Positions 21,726 to 32,566 of a stretch of DNA of 64,000 bases are shown here, piece after piece. Below the pieces are notes generated by a model that made no database searches, was not told where the DNA came from, and was given only the letters and a program-made list of their open reading frames with translations. This DNA comes from Talpa occidentalis. Its lineage: Eukaryota; Chordata; Mammalia; Eulipotyphla; Talpidae. Location of the stretch: positions 45,372,329-45,436,328 of the forward strand of contig NW_023601212.1 in NCBI RefSeq assembly GCF_014898055.3, given 5' to 3'. Both the position numbers and the translations under genes were made by a program. The first letter of the stretch is position 1; each line of letters begins with the position of its first letter.

Positions 21726-22504
21726 CAGAATAATGCTTGTATGTGAGTGATTGTGATAACACCCGGAAGAATTCAACCCTCAGCGCGATTGTTTGGTGTT
21801 GGGTGTCTTGGTGGCTGGTGGTGCTATGGTGATCCCCACACTCTGCTCAGAGAGCCTTAGGAAGGGCTAAAATAAGCTGCCTTCAAGTGACTGTGCCAGG
21901 AGATTCTTTCTCTTGATTGAGGATTTGCAAGACTAGAAACATGTTTTGTGAAGGGTAGTGCTGTTTCTGCTTTTTTTGGAAATACAGTGTGCAGGCTGCC
22001 TGCACTGTATCTGGTAAAGTGCTCTTTTTTCTTCCCACCTGGTGTTGGTGTCATCAGTGTTTCTGCCTTTACAGAGACCTTAAGATGCTGGTTAGATGGG
22101 GGCTTTTCTCTCCCTTTTCTAATAAATCTTAAACCATTCTGATTGTTAGTTTTCTTCCTACCTTCTTGCCATTCTTTTCTTACACGCTAACATCTAGAAT
22201 TATTTGCCATTTGCAAGGACAGTATTCAAAATATTTAACAACTGGCATGGTACAGGATCAATCAATCAGAGTGGACACAAGGCATCTTCTCTGATGCACG
22301 TAGTGTTAAATTCTTAGCTGGGGAAGTCCCTGGGGTCCAGGTTGACAGGAGTGCTAGTGACAGAAAATGTGGAACTATTTCAAAATGCGTAACCTATGAG
22401 GCTCTTCCAGTGAACATTGGTTGAAATTTAGCTCTGGTGACAAGTAACTTTATTTGCAACTTTGTTTACTCCCTAAGAAAGTGAGTCCTGCAGATAGATT
22501 AAAA
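21726..22504. other. Non-coding DNA after LTR-2
   Basis: If LTR-2 were a 5' LTR, a primer-binding site should start near 21728. I see no convincing tRNA 3'-end complement there and no gag-like frame. Otherwise nothing recognised. Confidence 0.45.
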
Positions 22505-22900
22505 AAATATTGTATGCAGATACAGTAGAATAGTATTCAGCCTTAAAAAGGAAGGATATCCTACCCCTTTGTGACAGCATGGATGAACCTAGAGGAAATG
22601 GGGATTGTTTTTCAATGGATATAACGTTTTTCACATGTAAGATGAATAAGTTCCAGAGATCAGCTATAAAACATAGTACCTAGAGTTAACAGAATATGTT
22701 AAAGGGATTGATTTCATGGTAATTATTCTTCCAAAGGAAAAAAAATTCCACAAAGGATACGAGGACATTTTTGGAGGTGATGGATGAACTTATTACCTTG
22801 GTTGTGGTGATGATATCATGGGCATGTGGTATATACCTATTCCAGGTTCATCAAATGTGTGAAGTTATTCTTGTGTATCAGTTATGTTGATGAACATAGA
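22505..22900 (+). repeat. Old L1 3' end (L1M-type)
   Basis: GTAGAATAGTATTCAGCCTTAAAAAGG, GACAGCATGGATGAACCTAGAGG, CCAGAGATCAGCTATAAAACATAGTACC, TTTTGGAGGTGATGGATGAACTTATTACC and GTGGTGATGATATCATGG are landmarks of old mammalian L1 3' ends. Diverged and lacking an intact frame. Confidence 0.75.
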
Positions 22901-23869
22901 ACTGAGGCTCAATGGCACAGAAGCCATTAATCATACCACGCACTTTCGAGAAAAGAAATAGTTTATTGGAAGGTCACCTAGCAAAGAGACTGGAGGCAAG
23001 TTTCTTAAATCAGTCTCCCTAAAGATGGGGCTTTGGGCAATATTTAATGGATTGGGAAACAACGAATGTACAGAAAAATGCAAGTTGATAGATTCTGCTT
23101 GGTTGCTATCTGGAGTAACTTGAATTTGGATCCACCCAGAACTACAAAGAAACCTAAGTACCCATCACTTTTAATGTTGTCAGTTTAACCATGAACTGGA
23201 CATCTTGGGTCCTTTTTCCTACGGTAGTTTTTATTCAAGGCAGTGAAAGCGCACTTTGAGGATAGCTCACCTTCTGGACCTGTGATCTGAAGCACAACTT
23301 GTCAGCTTGTGAAAATATTTTTTTTTTCCATTTAAGAGATGGGTTTGGGTATTTTTGTTCTATTATTTTACTTTCTCAAGCTCTGCTGGTCTAGGAAGAA
23401 AAGCAGAAATGGGAAAAGAAAGCTTGAAAAGGAAAATGGTGAGATGGAAGGAGCACCCCAGTTACAATTATACCCTTAGTAAAACTAAGAAAGGAAAGTG
23501 GGTGCTGGTAATGGTTCTCTGTTCATGAAGTGGGGTGATCAGTGTTGATGAGGGTAGACTAGTTGGTAGAGCTGGGATAGAGTTTGATTCCTGTTTGGAG
23601 GGATGGAGAAAATGGCTGGAGCTGAAAATCTGGAGAAGATGGGGAAGGGCATTGTGGCTTCCTTGAGGAGACTTGGGAGATAAGGCAGTTGGTGTCTGTG
23701 AAGCGAGATTTGGAGGCAATAGGGATCTGTGGAGTAAAGTGCTGCTTGCCCTGTAATTTAGCCACCTGTCCATTCTCCCTGTAAAATTTCCCTAATGTTT
23801 TGGAGAGAGCATTTCCTTGGTGGGGGTATTTGGTAAAGTTCTAAGATCTGGTCTCCACAACACCTAAGG
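22901..23869. other. Unique non-coding DNA
   Basis: No gene or repeat recognised. The 101-codon minus frame at 23468-23773 has no known domain and is purine/pyrimidine biased. Confidence 0.5.
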
Positions 23870-24075
23870 GGTGCTTGAGTCCTTACTACATGCCAGGCAT
23901 TACTCTAAAGCATTTTTCAGCTTTGCAGAAACTTTAGGAGGCAGGTGCTGTTAACATCATCCCCACTGTGCAGATCAAGAAACAGAGGCTCAGAGGGATT
24001 AAGCAACTTGTTCTGTTTCCAAGAGCTAGACAGTGGCAGAGTGGAGTTCAACCCAGACTCTGGGTTCTAATTGCC
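23870..24075 (-). repeat. MIR SINE, long fragment
   Basis: ACTACATGCCAGGCATTACTCTAAAGC, CAGATCAAGAAACAGAGGCTCAGAGGGATTAAGCAACTTG and AGACAGTGGCAGAGTGGAGTTC in this order are the reverse complement of nearly the whole MIR. Confidence 0.85.
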
Positions 24076-24238
24076 AACCTATCACCCAATATCACCTCTC
24101 TTTCAGAAATTTTACATGGCAATCAGACTGTCAACCCTGTCAGCTGGCATGTTTACTGTGACAATGACTTAATGAAAGGATTAATTTTCTCCCCCAAAAT
24201 GCTACTCATCAGACCAGCTCTGACTAGAGTCAACTAGA

Positions 24239-24315
24239 AGGCATGATACATTACTTGGTCATTTGCTATTTGGGGACAATCCAGACCAACTGCAATATTT
24301 GGGAAAAGGCCCAAT
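24239..24315 (+). repeat. Short dispersed repeat, copy 1
   Basis: Shares TTTGG/TTGGTCATTT, GGGG(A/C)CAATCCAGACCAA and ATTTGG.A.AAAAGG with 27611-27682. Family unknown. Confidence 0.5.
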
Positions 24316-24364
24316 GGTCTAGCAGAGACTTTCAAGAGTGAGAGGGAAGTCAATTTTTTTGGGT

Positions 24365-24735
24365 TTTATTTTCCCGCATAAGTTCCTGATTGCTGCTGTA
24401 ACAAATTGCCATCAACTTTGTAGTTTGAGACAACAGAATTTTTTTCCCTTATAGTTGTGTTGGCCAGAAGTCCAAAATCAGTCTGCTAAATTCAAGATGT
24501 CAGAAGCATTAATTCCTTTTGGAGGCTCTAGGGGAATCCATTTCTTTGTCTTTTCTAGCTTTTAGAGACTTCCCACATTCTTTGGCTCATCACCCATTCT
24601 TCCATCTTCAAAGCTTTTTCTCTCCTTTCTGGTTTCCTGTTTCCCTCTTATAAGGACCCTTGTGATTTTATTATCCTGGATTATATGCCCATCTCAGCAT
24701 TCTTAAACAATCCACATCTGCAACATCACTTCAAC
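24365..24735 (-). repeat. Old LTR, MaLR (MLT1-like) remnant
   Basis: GATTGCTGCTGTAACAAATTGCC, GACAACAGAATTT, GCCAGAAGTCCAAAATCA, CTTATAAGGACCC follow the reverse complement of MaLR-type LTRs. Subfamily not assignable by eye. Confidence 0.5.
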
Positions 24736-24749
24736 TACATGAAGTTCAG

Positions 24750-25310
24750 GACATGCCATCCCAAATATGCTACTTGGCCATATTGGTCAATTTGTGCTGA
24801 AGATACTTGAAAAGCAACAGATGCAGGGCTCTCTGACCTTCCCCTTTCTACCCTCAAACAGGACATAAAATTGCCCACAAGAAAGGTCTCCTCTCCATAC
24901 AAGGATTAAAAAATGTCGCTATCACCAGATTTTGCAAGGGATGTTGAAATGGATCCGTATAACCACATTTACTAAAATAACCATCATCTTCCACTAGTTT
25001 TCCCTCCCATATCTCTTCTAGTCACTTCCCCACAACTCATTGACACAATCAACTTTGTCATTTTTCTCCCCCAACAAATATATCATTTCTTTGTCTAAAA
25101 GATACATAAGCTTTGTGCTTTAATCACTTCATTGAGTCTTTATTCTCTTAAGACTCCCACATATTTGTTAAAATTTGATTAAACCTGTCAGCTTCTTTCC
25201 TATTAATCTCTCTTATTCAATTTAGTTCTTATTCCCAGTTGGAGACCCTAAGTGAGTAGAAGAGAATATTTTCTTTTCCTACACATGTAAGCTAAGATAT
25301 CTAAGTTTCC
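24750..25310 (+). repeat. Old ERV1-type LTR remnant
   Basis: CAGGACATGCCATCCCAAATATGC, ACAGGACATAAAATTGCCCAC, CCTCCCATATCTCTTCTAGTCACTTCCC, GATACATAAGCTTTGTGC and a U5-like end (CCTGTCAGCTTC...TTATTCAATTTAGTTC...GGAGACCCTAAG) resemble an old gammaretrovirus-like LTR. No coding interior nearby. Confidence 0.5.
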
Positions 25311-26379
25311 AGGGGATTAGGATTCACTGTCGCATATTCCCATCCTTCCCCAAGGGAGGTACTGAGTCTGTCTAATGACCAACTACTGCATTCACAGAAT
25401 AGTTTTGGTTGTCTAATAAGCATATTCTCAGTTGGGCTGTGAACCAACTAATGGTAGGGTCCTGGCATATTTCCTAATAAATCTAAAATTCCCTTTTGCT
25501 TTCTTTGATCTAAAAATTAATTTTCAGCAGCTACATTAACATTATACCTGCCAAAATGCTGACAGTAGCTTGCAGAGTCAACTGGTGAAACACATGACTA
25601 AAAAGGGTTTCCCAGTTCCCAAAGCCCAGGCAGTCTGGGCACCATCTGGTTTCCCCAAGGTGAGTCTTCAGGCACCCTTTCCAGCCCAGTCAGCCACACA
25701 GAGTTCAGTCATACAGGTGTGTGTCTTAGTTTAGGGTTTCTAGAGTTATTAGTTTACCAGAAACCTAGATTTATAAGAAACTTGAGAAACCGTCTGCTGA
25801 CTTCTTTTGTCAATGAGGAAATGGACGGGTCATCGTATCACAGGGCAAGCAGTCCTTTACTCCACAAGTTGCTCAGAAACTTGTGCAAATTTAGATGAGC
25901 ATTCTTAACTTCTCTAAGTTTCCTTATATAAAACACAGTGACAGCATCCTCTGTCTCCTGGGGTTTGGATGACAGCATAAATGAGGGAATGTATAAACAC
26001 AATGTCTAGGGAAATGCCCAACTTACACGCTACCTGCTTTCATGTGCCTTTAATATTCACAGGTGAAGCTTTCAGAAAAGGAGAGACCAGGTCTAAGTGG
26101 AGCTGGACACCTGAAATACCACTGCTTAGCACAGGTTTCTGAGGGCAGCCCTGAACCCTGCCCTTTTCCCTGTTGCCAATGTCAAAGAAGTATGACCCAA
26201 TCTGGGTGCCTCTCTCTTCAATTCATGGTCCCCAGGGTGGAAGACCCATAAAATTCCTCTGAGGAAATATTATAGTTAAGAGCCAAGTGGAAAATGTTCA
26301 AATGACATTTCCTTTTAAAAAACTTGATGTAACGTTGCTTTACAAAATCATATAAAGTTCAGCAGTAGATTCAGTAAAT
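25311..26379. other. Unique non-coding DNA
   Basis: No gene recognised. The short 26063-26251 frame shows no domain. Confidence 0.5.
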
Positions 26380-26650
26380 GTATAACCACACCTCTCACCA
26401 AAATTCCACCACCATTCACCACTATCAAATCATCTCCCTCTACCCATCCCTCCCCCCCTCTCTCCCGTCTCTGATAACTGCTATTCTGCTGTCAGAGTCT
26501 AAGAGTTACTTGTGTTGGGTTTTGTTAGTTCATTTGCATTCTTTATATGCCACATATGAATAAAAATTCTGGTATTTGTCTTTCTCTCTCTGACTTATTT
26601 TCCTTAGCACAATCACCACAGATTCCATCTGTGTTGTTGCAAAACTGTGC
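26380..26650 (-). repeat. Old L1 3' end (L1M-type)
   Basis: GCCACATATGAATAAAAATTCTGGTATTTGTCTTTCTCTCTCTGACTTATTTTCCTTAGCA then CCATCTGTGTTGTTGCAAAACTG is the reverse complement of the end of an old L1 ORF2/3' UTR. Confidence 0.65.
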
Positions 26651-26654
26651 CCTA

Positions 26655-26755
26655 GATGAGGTCAGTAATAAAACCCACCTCATAGACCTACTGTGAGGAG
26701 TAAATGGATTAATATGTAGAAAATGCAATGCCAGTGCTCAAAATATTGGTTGTTT
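26655..26755 (+). repeat. MIR SINE 3' fragment
   Basis: AATAAAACCCACCTCATAGACCTACTGTGAGGAGTAAATGGATTAATATGTAGAAAATGC follows the MIR 3' half. Confidence 0.7.
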
Positions 26756-27610
26756 TTATTACTAATATTCCTAGTAGAGGAAGAAGAAAAAGGAGAAGTG
26801 AAGAGAGGCTAAGAAAATTCAGGGAAGTTCCAGGTCACAGTAGTTATCAGAAAGGAGAGGATATCAATGAGAAAACAAAACCTAGGAAGAGGTATATGGA
26901 TTGGATCATAAGGAAATTTTAGGGAGATATGAGAGCAGTTTGAGTGGTGGCAAGGAAGGAAACCGTAACTTGAGGGGAAAGGAGAATGATCAAGGCTGAG
27001 CAGAAGAAAGAAGAGAAGGAAAGACAGCTGATTGCTGAGCCAAGTAGCTCCTGATGAAGGGTGGATAAGGTGCAGTTATTATCTCATTTGCACATACCTT
27101 GAAGGAGCAATGGCCCTCGCATGCCTGTGTAGAGGTAGCTCATGCCAGCCAGCTCTTGAAGCTCTGTTCTGTGCTTTCAGCTGACTGCTTTTCCCAGCTC
27201 AAGGAAGTCTCATGTGAACATTTCTTAGGTCAGCTTACCTAGAAATTGCTGTAAGAAGAGTGAACTTCTGGTTTCTTACCATCAGCCCCGTGGTTCCGCT
27301 TTTTATTTGTTTTCTACAATTTTTTTTTTTGCACTTGTTTTCAAATGGTTCCTTGATGGTAGGTTTTTGTAGTTATTTTTGACTCCAGGAAAGGAATGCC
27401 TATTAGTTATAGAACATTGTCTGAGCAGAGGAAGTGACTTTGGGGCCAAAATTAAACCTTAATTAACCTGGTGGTTTTGAGCTGGGTGATTAAGAATTTA
27501 GGGTATCTCTGTTGGTATCTAAAATTTCTGGAGGAGTCAGTTTTACAAATCGTGGGATTCTTCCTTCCTTCTCCCCAGCAGCTGTCACTCACCAGATCTC
27601 AAAATCTGGT
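26756..27610. other. Unique non-coding DNA
   Basis: Purine-rich in its first 250 bases, otherwise unremarkable; no gene or repeat recognised. Confidence 0.5.
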
Positions 27611-27682
27611 ATAGAGGTGATATATTGTTTGGTCATTTAGGGGCAATCCAGACCAATTGTAGGATTTGGAAGAAAAGGTGTG
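27611..27682 (+). repeat. Short dispersed repeat, copy 2
   Basis: Matches 24239-24315 by eye (GGTCATTTAGGGGCAATCC core). Confidence 0.5.
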
Positions 27683-27837
27683 TAGGTCATTGCCTCTTTA
27701 AATGAATAATAAAACAATTATTAAGTGATAGGATCTGCACTCTAGGGATCATTTTTTTCAACAGTGAATAAAATATACAATAATTTCTATGTAGAATTTA
27801 GGTGGGGAGGCTGGGCAGTTAAACAAGCATAACTCAT

Positions 27838-28038
27838 TGTAGTGCCAGGAAGGCACAGAGCTGGTTCTCTATGATTGGAGCAGATGGGTAAAGGAGAGTC
27901 CTGGAGCCCTGGGTGGCTTTCTCAGTCTTATATTGAGCTTTTACATTAATGCAACAACCAGGTACATGGCAGTCATGGGTGCCGGGGGCCAGGAGGCTGG
28001 TAGGCCTCCAAGCCCCTGGCAAGTCTTCACCCTTTACT

Positions 28039-28043
<5 letters not shown>
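27838..28043 (-). mobile_element. LTR-3: third copy of the LTR family, R/U5 part
   Basis: Reverse complement of the R/U5 part of LTR-2: starts TGTAGTGCCAGGAAGGCACA, then GAGCTGGTTCTCTATGATTGG, GGGTAAAGGAGAGTCCTGG, GGTGGCTTTCTCAG and GGCCAGGAGGCTGGTAGGCC. It ends in a CT microsatellite sited where LTR-2 carries its GA-rich tract. No U3 start is seen beyond the microsatellite. Confidence 0.72.

Positions 28044-28091
<48 letters not shown>
28044..28091. repeat. (CT)n microsatellite
   Basis: About 48 bp of uninterrupted CT dinucleotides, followed by C-rich and CTCTCTCCCCC sequence. Located at the GA-rich U3 segment of LTR-3. Confidence 0.97.
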
Positions 28092-28094
<3 letters not shown>

Positions 28095-28224
28095 CCCCCT
28101 CTCTCCCCCTGTCTGAAAGCATTTTTCTCCTCATCATACCTAGGATTAATACCAAACTTCTTGCTCTGACCTAAAATCACCTATGTGAGTTGTCCTTATC
28201 TACTTCCCCTTACTTTCTATGCAT

Positions 28225-28790
28225 CAACTGTTAGCAGGCAAACTGAGAGTCACCTGGAAACTCCCAACCTTGGATGCTCTAAAGGGATTCTGCCATCTGC
28301 CCCATAAGGACAAAGCAGACTCTTAGTGTGTAAGATCTTTAAAAGAATGATTGTGCATAGAGAGGGAAGAAGAGGAAGGATATAGTTTCCCAATGAAACA
28401 CCCAAAGTTACCCATCTCCTTGTGGGTAAGTGCCCAGTCAAACAGGCTTGGCCCAAAGCAGGGTCACTGAGGCCCCAAAGCTTGCTGTAAGTCTAAGATA
28501 CCTTCTGGCAGGGAATCAAAGCAAAGGGGCGGTAGGAGCCAGGTAAGTCTGTGATGAAAGGAGTAAAATCAAAGTGCAAATCAAGATAAGGGCTGCCTTT
28601 GTAGCCTCCTACTTTTTCAAGTGTCTCTATATGTCTCAACTCCATGTGTCTCTTTCATGTCCCCCTAGTCCCTGGTGCAAGTCCAAAGCTGAGAAGCAAG
28701 CAGGCTCTTTTTCTTCACATCTCTCTGTCTCTTTCCAAGTGTCTCCCCTACTTGTGTCTTTCTATTCTGTGTCTCCCCACTGCACCTGGC
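28225..28790. repeat. Dispersed ~0.55-kb repeat, copy 1 (unclassified)
   Basis: Collinear by eye with 51270-51800: TAAGATCTTTAAAAGAAT, TACCCATCTCC..GGGTAAGTGCCC, CAGTCAAACAGG, GGTCACTGAGGCCCCAAAG, AGGAGTAAAATCAAAGTGCAAATCAAGA and CCTGGTGCAAGTCCAAAGCTGAGAA all have partners in order. Perhaps part of an endogenous retrovirus; I cannot name it. Confidence 0.7.
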
Positions 28791-28974
28791 TGCTTAGCTC
28801 CCCCCTCATTAGGTCGGGCAGGGAACATGGACCTCCCCTTTTACAGATATATTTCTGCTCACAGTTGCTACAGTCTCCTGTGTTCCTTGAGCACATAAAG
28901 TTCTTTTCTATCTTAGGGCCTTTCTTGGGCCTCCACGCTGCCTAGATGCTTTCTACATTAATATCTGAATACTT

Positions 28975-29215
28975 GACTCCTTTTCTTTCATGTCTCAGCC
29001 CAGAACTCATTTCTTCTGAGTGGCCTTCCCTGCCTATCACATCTACAGGATGTCCTGCCAAGTTGTCCTATTTCTGTAATTGTATTATTCAAATCTGCAA
29101 TTATCTAGTTTGTTTATTTTTGGTGTGTCCCTCCTTTCTAGGAAGCAGACTTATAATATTTTCCTATCTGTCTGGTTTCCAATGATATAATTGCTCAGTG
29201 GATGAATTAATGGAT
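28975..29215 (+). repeat. L2 LINE 3' end fragment
   Basis: CTTCTGAGTGGCCTTCCCTG, AATTATCTAGTTTGTTTATTTT, CTAGGAAGCAGACTTATAATATTTTCC and GCTCAGTGGATGAATTAATGG match the layout of L2 3' ends. Confidence 0.6.
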
Positions 29216-29754
29216 CATTTAGAAAAAAAATGAAAAAAAAGGACTCTAGATCTTGGAAGTGGGTAGGAACTGAGTAAGAGGGAATTAACTCTTTGTTTTT
29301 GTTATTGCTACGTGGGCAACAAGCTGGATGGTAGTGTTATTTTTCTTCAGGAAAATGAAACATTAGAGGCTTTTTGGGGACCAGCGAGACTTCAGTTTTT
29401 GCTAAATTGATTTTGAGGTGCTGTGATTTCAATATACATTATGTATATGGTCTAGATCACCAAAGAGAGGGCTCCTCCTCTTTCTCTCTCTAGTCATTAA
29501 ATCCGAGGTAATGAATTAAATTATTTAGGGAGAGATCATAGAATGAGAACAAAGCCTGGAGTAAGTATTTCAATATTACTTACAGGAGGAACAGATAATA
29601 GAGGAGACAATGCAAGTGTGACTACAGAGATGGAGGAAATGAATAGAATATGATGTCACAGATGGCAAGTAAGGAAACGGCACTGAATTAAAACAGAAAT
29701 ATTCACAAGATGTAAGAGTCAAGAGTTAATTGGTATTCTTAGAAAGAGAAGTTC
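29216..29754. other. Unique non-coding DNA
   Basis: Nothing recognised. Confidence 0.5.
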
Positions 29755-30032
29755 CGATGGTGAGTATAATGGTCATGGTGGTGATGAAGATGTGGTGATG
29801 GTGGTGATGAGGATGGTAGTGGAGGTGATAGTGGTGTGATGGTAGTGGGGACACTTGTGCTGATAAAGGTGGAGTGATGGTGATGAGCACAGTGAGGGCA
29901 GTGGTGCTGATAATGGTAATGAAAATGGAGGTGGTGGCAGCAATGGTGATGGTGGAGGTGATGATGGGGGTGATAATAGTGGTGAAGGTGGTGGTGATGG
30001 GTAGTGGTGGTAATAATAATGGTGGTGGAGGA
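29755..30032. repeat. GGT/GAT-rich minisatellite
   Basis: About 280 bp of imperfect GGTGAT/GGTGGT/GATGGT triplet-like units on the plus strand, for example GGTGGTGATGAAGATGTGG and GGAGGTGATGATGGGGGTG. Followed by a purine-rich stretch to about 30120. Confidence 0.92.
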
Positions 30033-30434
30033 CAGAATGAAGTTTATTGAGTTAAAAAAGGGAGAAGTACTAAAATAAATAAAGAAAAGAAAACTAAAAA
30101 GAAAGGAAAAAAAGGGAGGTGAATAATGAAGACAGAAGTGCTTTCAACTCCAGAGTCAGTCTGAGGCCAAATATGTGAGCAAGGAAAGATGAATACAGGG
30201 ACTTCCTTGGCTAGTTGGAGTATAGGGAGTTAGCTGACTCTTGGGGTTATCAAGGCCATGAAATCTACATGGAAAGTTTGTGGGGGTCTCAACATTCGCC
30301 TGACCCAATAGTCTAGGAGTCGAGCTGCCTGTTCTTTCTCCCTAGTGATCTTCTGTGGGTGGTGAAATAGCTGCAGGCAAGAGCTGGTCAAGAAAGACCA
30401 GTGGTTCCACCTAGAGGTCAGGACAATGCTATCA
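30033..30434. other. Unique non-coding DNA, purine-rich at start
   Basis: Nothing recognised beyond the A/G-rich first 90 bases. Confidence 0.45.
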
Positions 30435-30530
30435 CAGAATGCTAGCTCTCCAGCCAGACTTCTTGGCTCAAATCTTGTCTCTGCTATCTGTGTGACTCTG
30501 GGAACATCGCTCAATTTCTCTGTCTCACAC
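30435..30530 (+). repeat. MIR SINE 5' and core fragment
   Basis: AGCTCTCCAGCCAGACTTCTTGGCTCAAATCTTGTCTCTGCTATCTGTGTGACTCTGGG follows the MIR tRNA-related and core parts. Confidence 0.75.
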
Positions 30531-30667
30531 GCCTTCTTATTTTTATTCAAAGATCTATTGTAGACTTATTTATAAGTTATTTTTTTTACCATATATCACT
30601 CTGGCATGTATGAAAAGGAAAAGAGGAATGGAAAATAAACTGGTTAAGATATTCTTCAAACTTTTTT

Positions 30668-30767
30668 NNNNNNNNNNNNNNNNNNNNNNNNNNNNNNNNN
30701 NNNNNNNNNNNNNNNNNNNNNNNNNNNNNNNNNNNNNNNNNNNNNNNNNNNNNNNNNNNNNNNNNNN
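30668..30767. other. Assembly gap, exactly 100 N
   Basis: Placeholder gap between a T-run and the GC-rich satellite. The left edge of the satellite is lost in it, so array length and copy number are unknown. Confidence 0.98.
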
Positions 30768-31148
30768 GGGCGGAGCCTGGGGCTCCACAGCACTGCTGGG
30801 CAAGGTGCGGACTCTTCCCCTTTGAGTGGTGCGGCTTGCCCAGGGCTTTTTCCGCGCCATCCTGTATGCCTGCTGTTTTGGAATAGGCCGCGGTCGCCGC
30901 TTTTCCCTGGCTTCCAGGGGGTGCCCTCCCCTGAACGGGACCCCAGCCCTCCTTCTAGGGCGTCTGTGGGCGCACGGCCCAGTCTTTGGGGCTGTGAGTG
31001 CGAGAGGAGTTTGCAGGCGTGCCCCGGGAGGAAGGTTTGGGATTCCGCGAAGGGGAAGGGGCCCGTTCCCCCATGGGGAGCACAATCCTACCCCATGGTG
31101 CAGGGCTGGTCCCAGCTCGGTGGGGGCTCAGGGTCCCCGAACCCCCTC

Positions 31149-31167
31149 ACCACCGCCCCCTAGCGGC
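31149..31167 (-). promoter_or_regulatory. CTCF-like motif, satellite unit 1
   Basis: Minus strand reads GCCGCTAGGGGGCGGTGG, close to the CTCF core CCACNAGGGGGCGC. Confidence 0.55.
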
Positions 31168-31610
31168 GGCCCTAGGAAGTGCACCTGTGCGCAGCAGAGT
31201 CGGGTGGGCGGGGTCAGGCTCCGGCCAGGGGCAGAGCCTGGGGCTCATCAGCGCTGCTGGGCCAGGTGCGGACTCTTCCCCTTTGAGTGGTGCTGGCTTG
31301 CCCAGGGCTTTTTTCCGCGCCGGCCTGTGTGCCTGCAGTTTGGAAGTGGCCGAGGTCGCCACTTGTCCCTGGCTTCCAGGGGGTGACCTCCCCTGACCGG
31401 GACCCTATCCTGCATCTAGGGCGTCTGTGGGCGCACGGCCAAGACGCCTGGGCTGTGAGTGCGAGAGGAGGTTGCAGCGTTCCCCGGAGGAAGGTTGGTT
31501 CCGCGAAGGTAAGAGTGCCCCGTTCCTCCATGGGGGAGGACAATCCCGTACGCCCATCGGTGCAGGTGTGGCCCCAGCCCCTTCGGGGCTGATGTTCCCC
31601 GAACCCCCTC

Positions 31611-31628
31611 ACCAGCGCCCCTAGCGGC
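31611..31628 (-). promoter_or_regulatory. CTCF-like motif, satellite unit 2 (one base short)
   Basis: Minus strand GCCGCTAGGGGCGCTGG: one G fewer than in the other units, which should weaken the match. Confidence 0.4.
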
Positions 31629-32079
31629 GGCCCTAGGAAGTGCACCTGTGCGCAGCCAGAGTCGGGTGGGCGGGGTCAGGCTCCGGCCAGGGGTGGAGCC
31701 TGGGGCTCATCAGCGCTGTTGGGCCAGTTGCGGACTATCCCCTTTGAGTGGTGCTGGCTTCACCGGGACTTTTTTCAGCGCCGGCCTGTGTGCCTGCAGT
31801 TTTGGAAGTGGCCGAGGTCGCCACTTGTCCCTGGCTTCCAGGGGGTGCCCTCCCCTGACCGGGACCCTATCCCTGCATCTAGGGCGTCTGTGGGCGCACG
31901 GCCAAGACGCCTGGGCTGTGAGTGCGAGAGGAGTTTGCAGGCGTGCCCCGGGAGGAAGGTTTGGGTTTCCGCGAAGGGTAAGAGTGCCCCGTTCCTCCAT
32001 GGGGGAGGACAATCCCGTACCCCCATCGGTGCAGGTGTGGCCCCAGCCCCTTGGGGGCTGATGTTCCCCGAACCCCCTC

Positions 32080-32097
32080 ACCAGCGCCCCCTAGCGG
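32080..32097 (-). promoter_or_regulatory. CTCF-like motif, satellite unit 3
   Basis: Minus strand GCCGCTAGGGGGCGCTGG. Confidence 0.6.
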
Positions 32098-32548
32098 CGG
32101 CCCTCGGAAGTGCACCTGTGCGCAGCCAGAGTCGGGTGGGCGGGGTCAGGCTCCGGCCAGGGGTGGAGCCTGGGGCTCATCAGCGCTGTTGGGCCAGTTG
32201 CGGACTATCCCCTTGAGTGGTGCTGGCTTCACCGGGACTTTTTTCAGTGCCGGCCTGTGTGCCTACAGTTTTGGAAGAGGCCGCGGTCGCCGCTTTTCCC
32301 TGGCTTCCAGGGGGTGCCCTCCCCTGACCGGGACCCTGGCCTTTAGTGTAGGGCGTCTACGCGCTCACGGCCCCGCCGCTGGTATGTGAGTGCAAGAGGA
32401 GGGTGCAGGCCTGCCCCGGGAAGAAGGTTTGTGCTTCCGCGAAGGGAAAGAGAGCCCCATTCCCCCATGGGGGAGGACAATCCTGTAACCCCATGGGTGC
32501 AGGGGTCGCCCCAGCCTGTTGGGGGCTGAGGGTTCCCGAACTCCCTCA

Positions 32549-32566
32549 CCATCGCCCCCTAGTGGC
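32549..32566 (-). promoter_or_regulatory. CTCF-like motif, satellite unit 4
   Basis: Minus strand GCCACTAGGGGGCGATGG; CCACTAGGGGGCG is the best core match in the array. Confidence 0.62.

Noticed and set aside
28044..28091. CT run as a polypyrimidine tract of a splice acceptor
   Set aside because: A pure dinucleotide repeat inside an LTR with no downstream exon-like frame.
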